Position numbers and translations under genes: made by a program. This document shows positions 1 to 64,000 of a DNA stretch of 64,000 nucleotides, one piece after another. Positions within the stretch are counted from its first letter, which is position 1. The number at the start of each line of letters is the position of its first letter. Below the pieces are notes generated by a model. The model was not told the DNA's origin and searched no databases. It saw only the letters and a program-made list of their open reading frames with translations. The stretch is taken from contig JALPQD010000137.1 of NCBI GenBank assembly GCA_023101885.1, positions 2,728,001-2,792,000 on the forward strand, written 5' to 3'. Source of the stretch: Typhlomys cinereus (taxonomy: Eukaryota > Chordata > Mammalia > Rodentia > Platacanthomyidae).

Positions 1-58
1 AACTCAGGTTGTCAGGCTTGCACAGCAAACATTTCACCTTCTAAACTATCACCCTGTT
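1..58 (-). repeat. B2/ID-like SINE end, cut by the window edge
   Basis: The first 58 bases resemble the reverse complement of a tRNA-derived SINE head, with the pattern 'gcttgcacagcaaac' followed by 'ctatcaccctg'. It is diverged and truncated by the window start. Confidence 0.4.
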
Positions 59-555
59 CCCAACTTATCTTTTAGTACTCATTTTAATTTTACCAAAAGT
101 TAATATGTCATAATTATATTCATATGCATGAATGCATTTCATAATCACATTCTGAAGTATTCAAAGTAATTCAATACAAAAACATTCAAATTTTTTAATT
201 TAAATCTGAAAATTTTTTTCAGATGTAGCATTACTATTTTACTTGACTATTACTTATAATACTATTAATTAACAATCTGACATATTGAAACATAGTTTAT
301 GGATAAGCAAACATTATAATTAAATTAAAATATCAGCATTCTATAGTATTTCAATAATCATAAGTATTTTAAACTAAATGATTCGTTCTTGTCAAAATGT
401 GAAGTAAAAAAAAGAACATCAGGAAAAACTCAGCAGCAAACAAAAGCTTTTGATAAAGTGATTTAAAAATTCGAGAGATTATTACAGTGTAATCTAATCT
501 ACTTTAGACTAAAATATTGTAAAACTCTCACTTTCATTTCAAATTAAATTTAATC

Positions 556-63548
<62,993 letters not shown>

Positions 63549-63624
63549 TTACAAAGATTTGATGGTTGAAAAGGTGCAACAAAGTATATTTCAGCATCTT
63601 TATATAAAAATGTTCAAAGGCAGA

Positions 63625-63695
63625 ACTATAGCTTGTGGCAGAGCACCTGCTTGGCATGCACACAGCCCTGGGTTCAATTCTCAGCCCTCTAAAAG
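63625..63695 (+). repeat. ID-like SINE
   Basis: 'actatagcttgtggcag', 'cacctgcttggcatgc' and 'ctgggttcaattctcag' match the ID A box to B box order well. Confidence 0.65.
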
Positions 63696-63754
63696 TAAGT
63701 GAAGTTTGGCACAAGCATGAAGAAGAAAATAGAGAAGGAGTATGAATGTGAGCA

Positions 63755-64000
63755 AAAAATAGGGCAGGAGTTAAAGCATCTACTTTATAAGCAAAAGGAT
63801 ATGAGTCCCAGATGTCACATAAAATGCCAAGTGAAAATTGCAGTGATCTTCATTTCTGACCCTAGAAAACATAACCTAGGAAACCCCTCAGCAAAGCAGC
63901 AAAGAGGTAGAGTAATCCAAGTCTCCCTTGGGCCTCCACAGGCACACACACTTAAGTGCCCTCCTGTAGAAACACACAACATACACAAGTGTAATAAACA
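63755..64000 (+). repeat. CA-tailed SINE, older subfamily, running to the window end
   Basis: A weak head ('gggcaggagttaaagc') leads into the older body ('cataaaatgccaag', 'cctaggaaacccctc', 'gcctccacaggcac') and a 'gaaacacacaacatac' tail. Confidence 0.65.

Overview
The window is nuclear DNA from a rodent. It is intron-rich, repeat-dense and AT-rich, and carries one vertebrate gene split over many exons on the minus strand. B1, ID, B2/B3-like and B4/RSINE1-like SINEs and MaLR-type LTRs point to the mouse-related clade. The most abundant recent SINE is not a mouse or rat B1 or B2. It has a B2-like tRNA head and a different body ending in a CA-repeat tail, so a non-murid lineage such as a dipodoid or spalacid is plausible. 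The species itself cannot be fixed by reading.

The host gene is NBEAL1 (neurobeachin-like 1). Thirteen consecutive internal exons were located by hand from 63510 down to 919. All have AG acceptors, GT donors and matching phases. Together they give 1573 coding bases (about 524 residues) with no stop: a short upstream segment, the PH-like domain, the whole BEACH domain and the start of the linker to the WD40 repeats. The 5' exons lie beyond 64000 and the WD40 exons lie before position 1.

The introns carry the rest. From 16740 to 23785 an old, decayed L1 has taken at least four later insertions. The largest intron (26690-49304) holds two very similar, near full-length L1 elements, one inserted inside the other: L1-A (28908-35250) sits in ORF1 of L1-B (28397-28907 plus 35251-41030), flanked by an exact 16-bp target-site duplication. 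L1-A has an intact ORF1, and its ORF2 is broken only by one missing base. The same intron carries a decayed ABCF2 retropseudogene. A POLR1D retropseudogene lies in the adjacent intron, and another intron holds a retrocopied mRNA 3' end. Nine copies of the young CA-tailed SINE are present, most with readable target-site duplications, along with about twelve copies of an older subfamily.

Both young L1s lie antisense to NBEAL1. No bacterial, phage, CRISPR or operon-like content is present. I did not find a new molecular system. The notable signals are retrotransposon biology: L1 nesting, an L1 5'UTR built of GC-rich monomers with consensus splice donors and an intron-like deletion, G-rich L1 3' tracts, and the SINE family.
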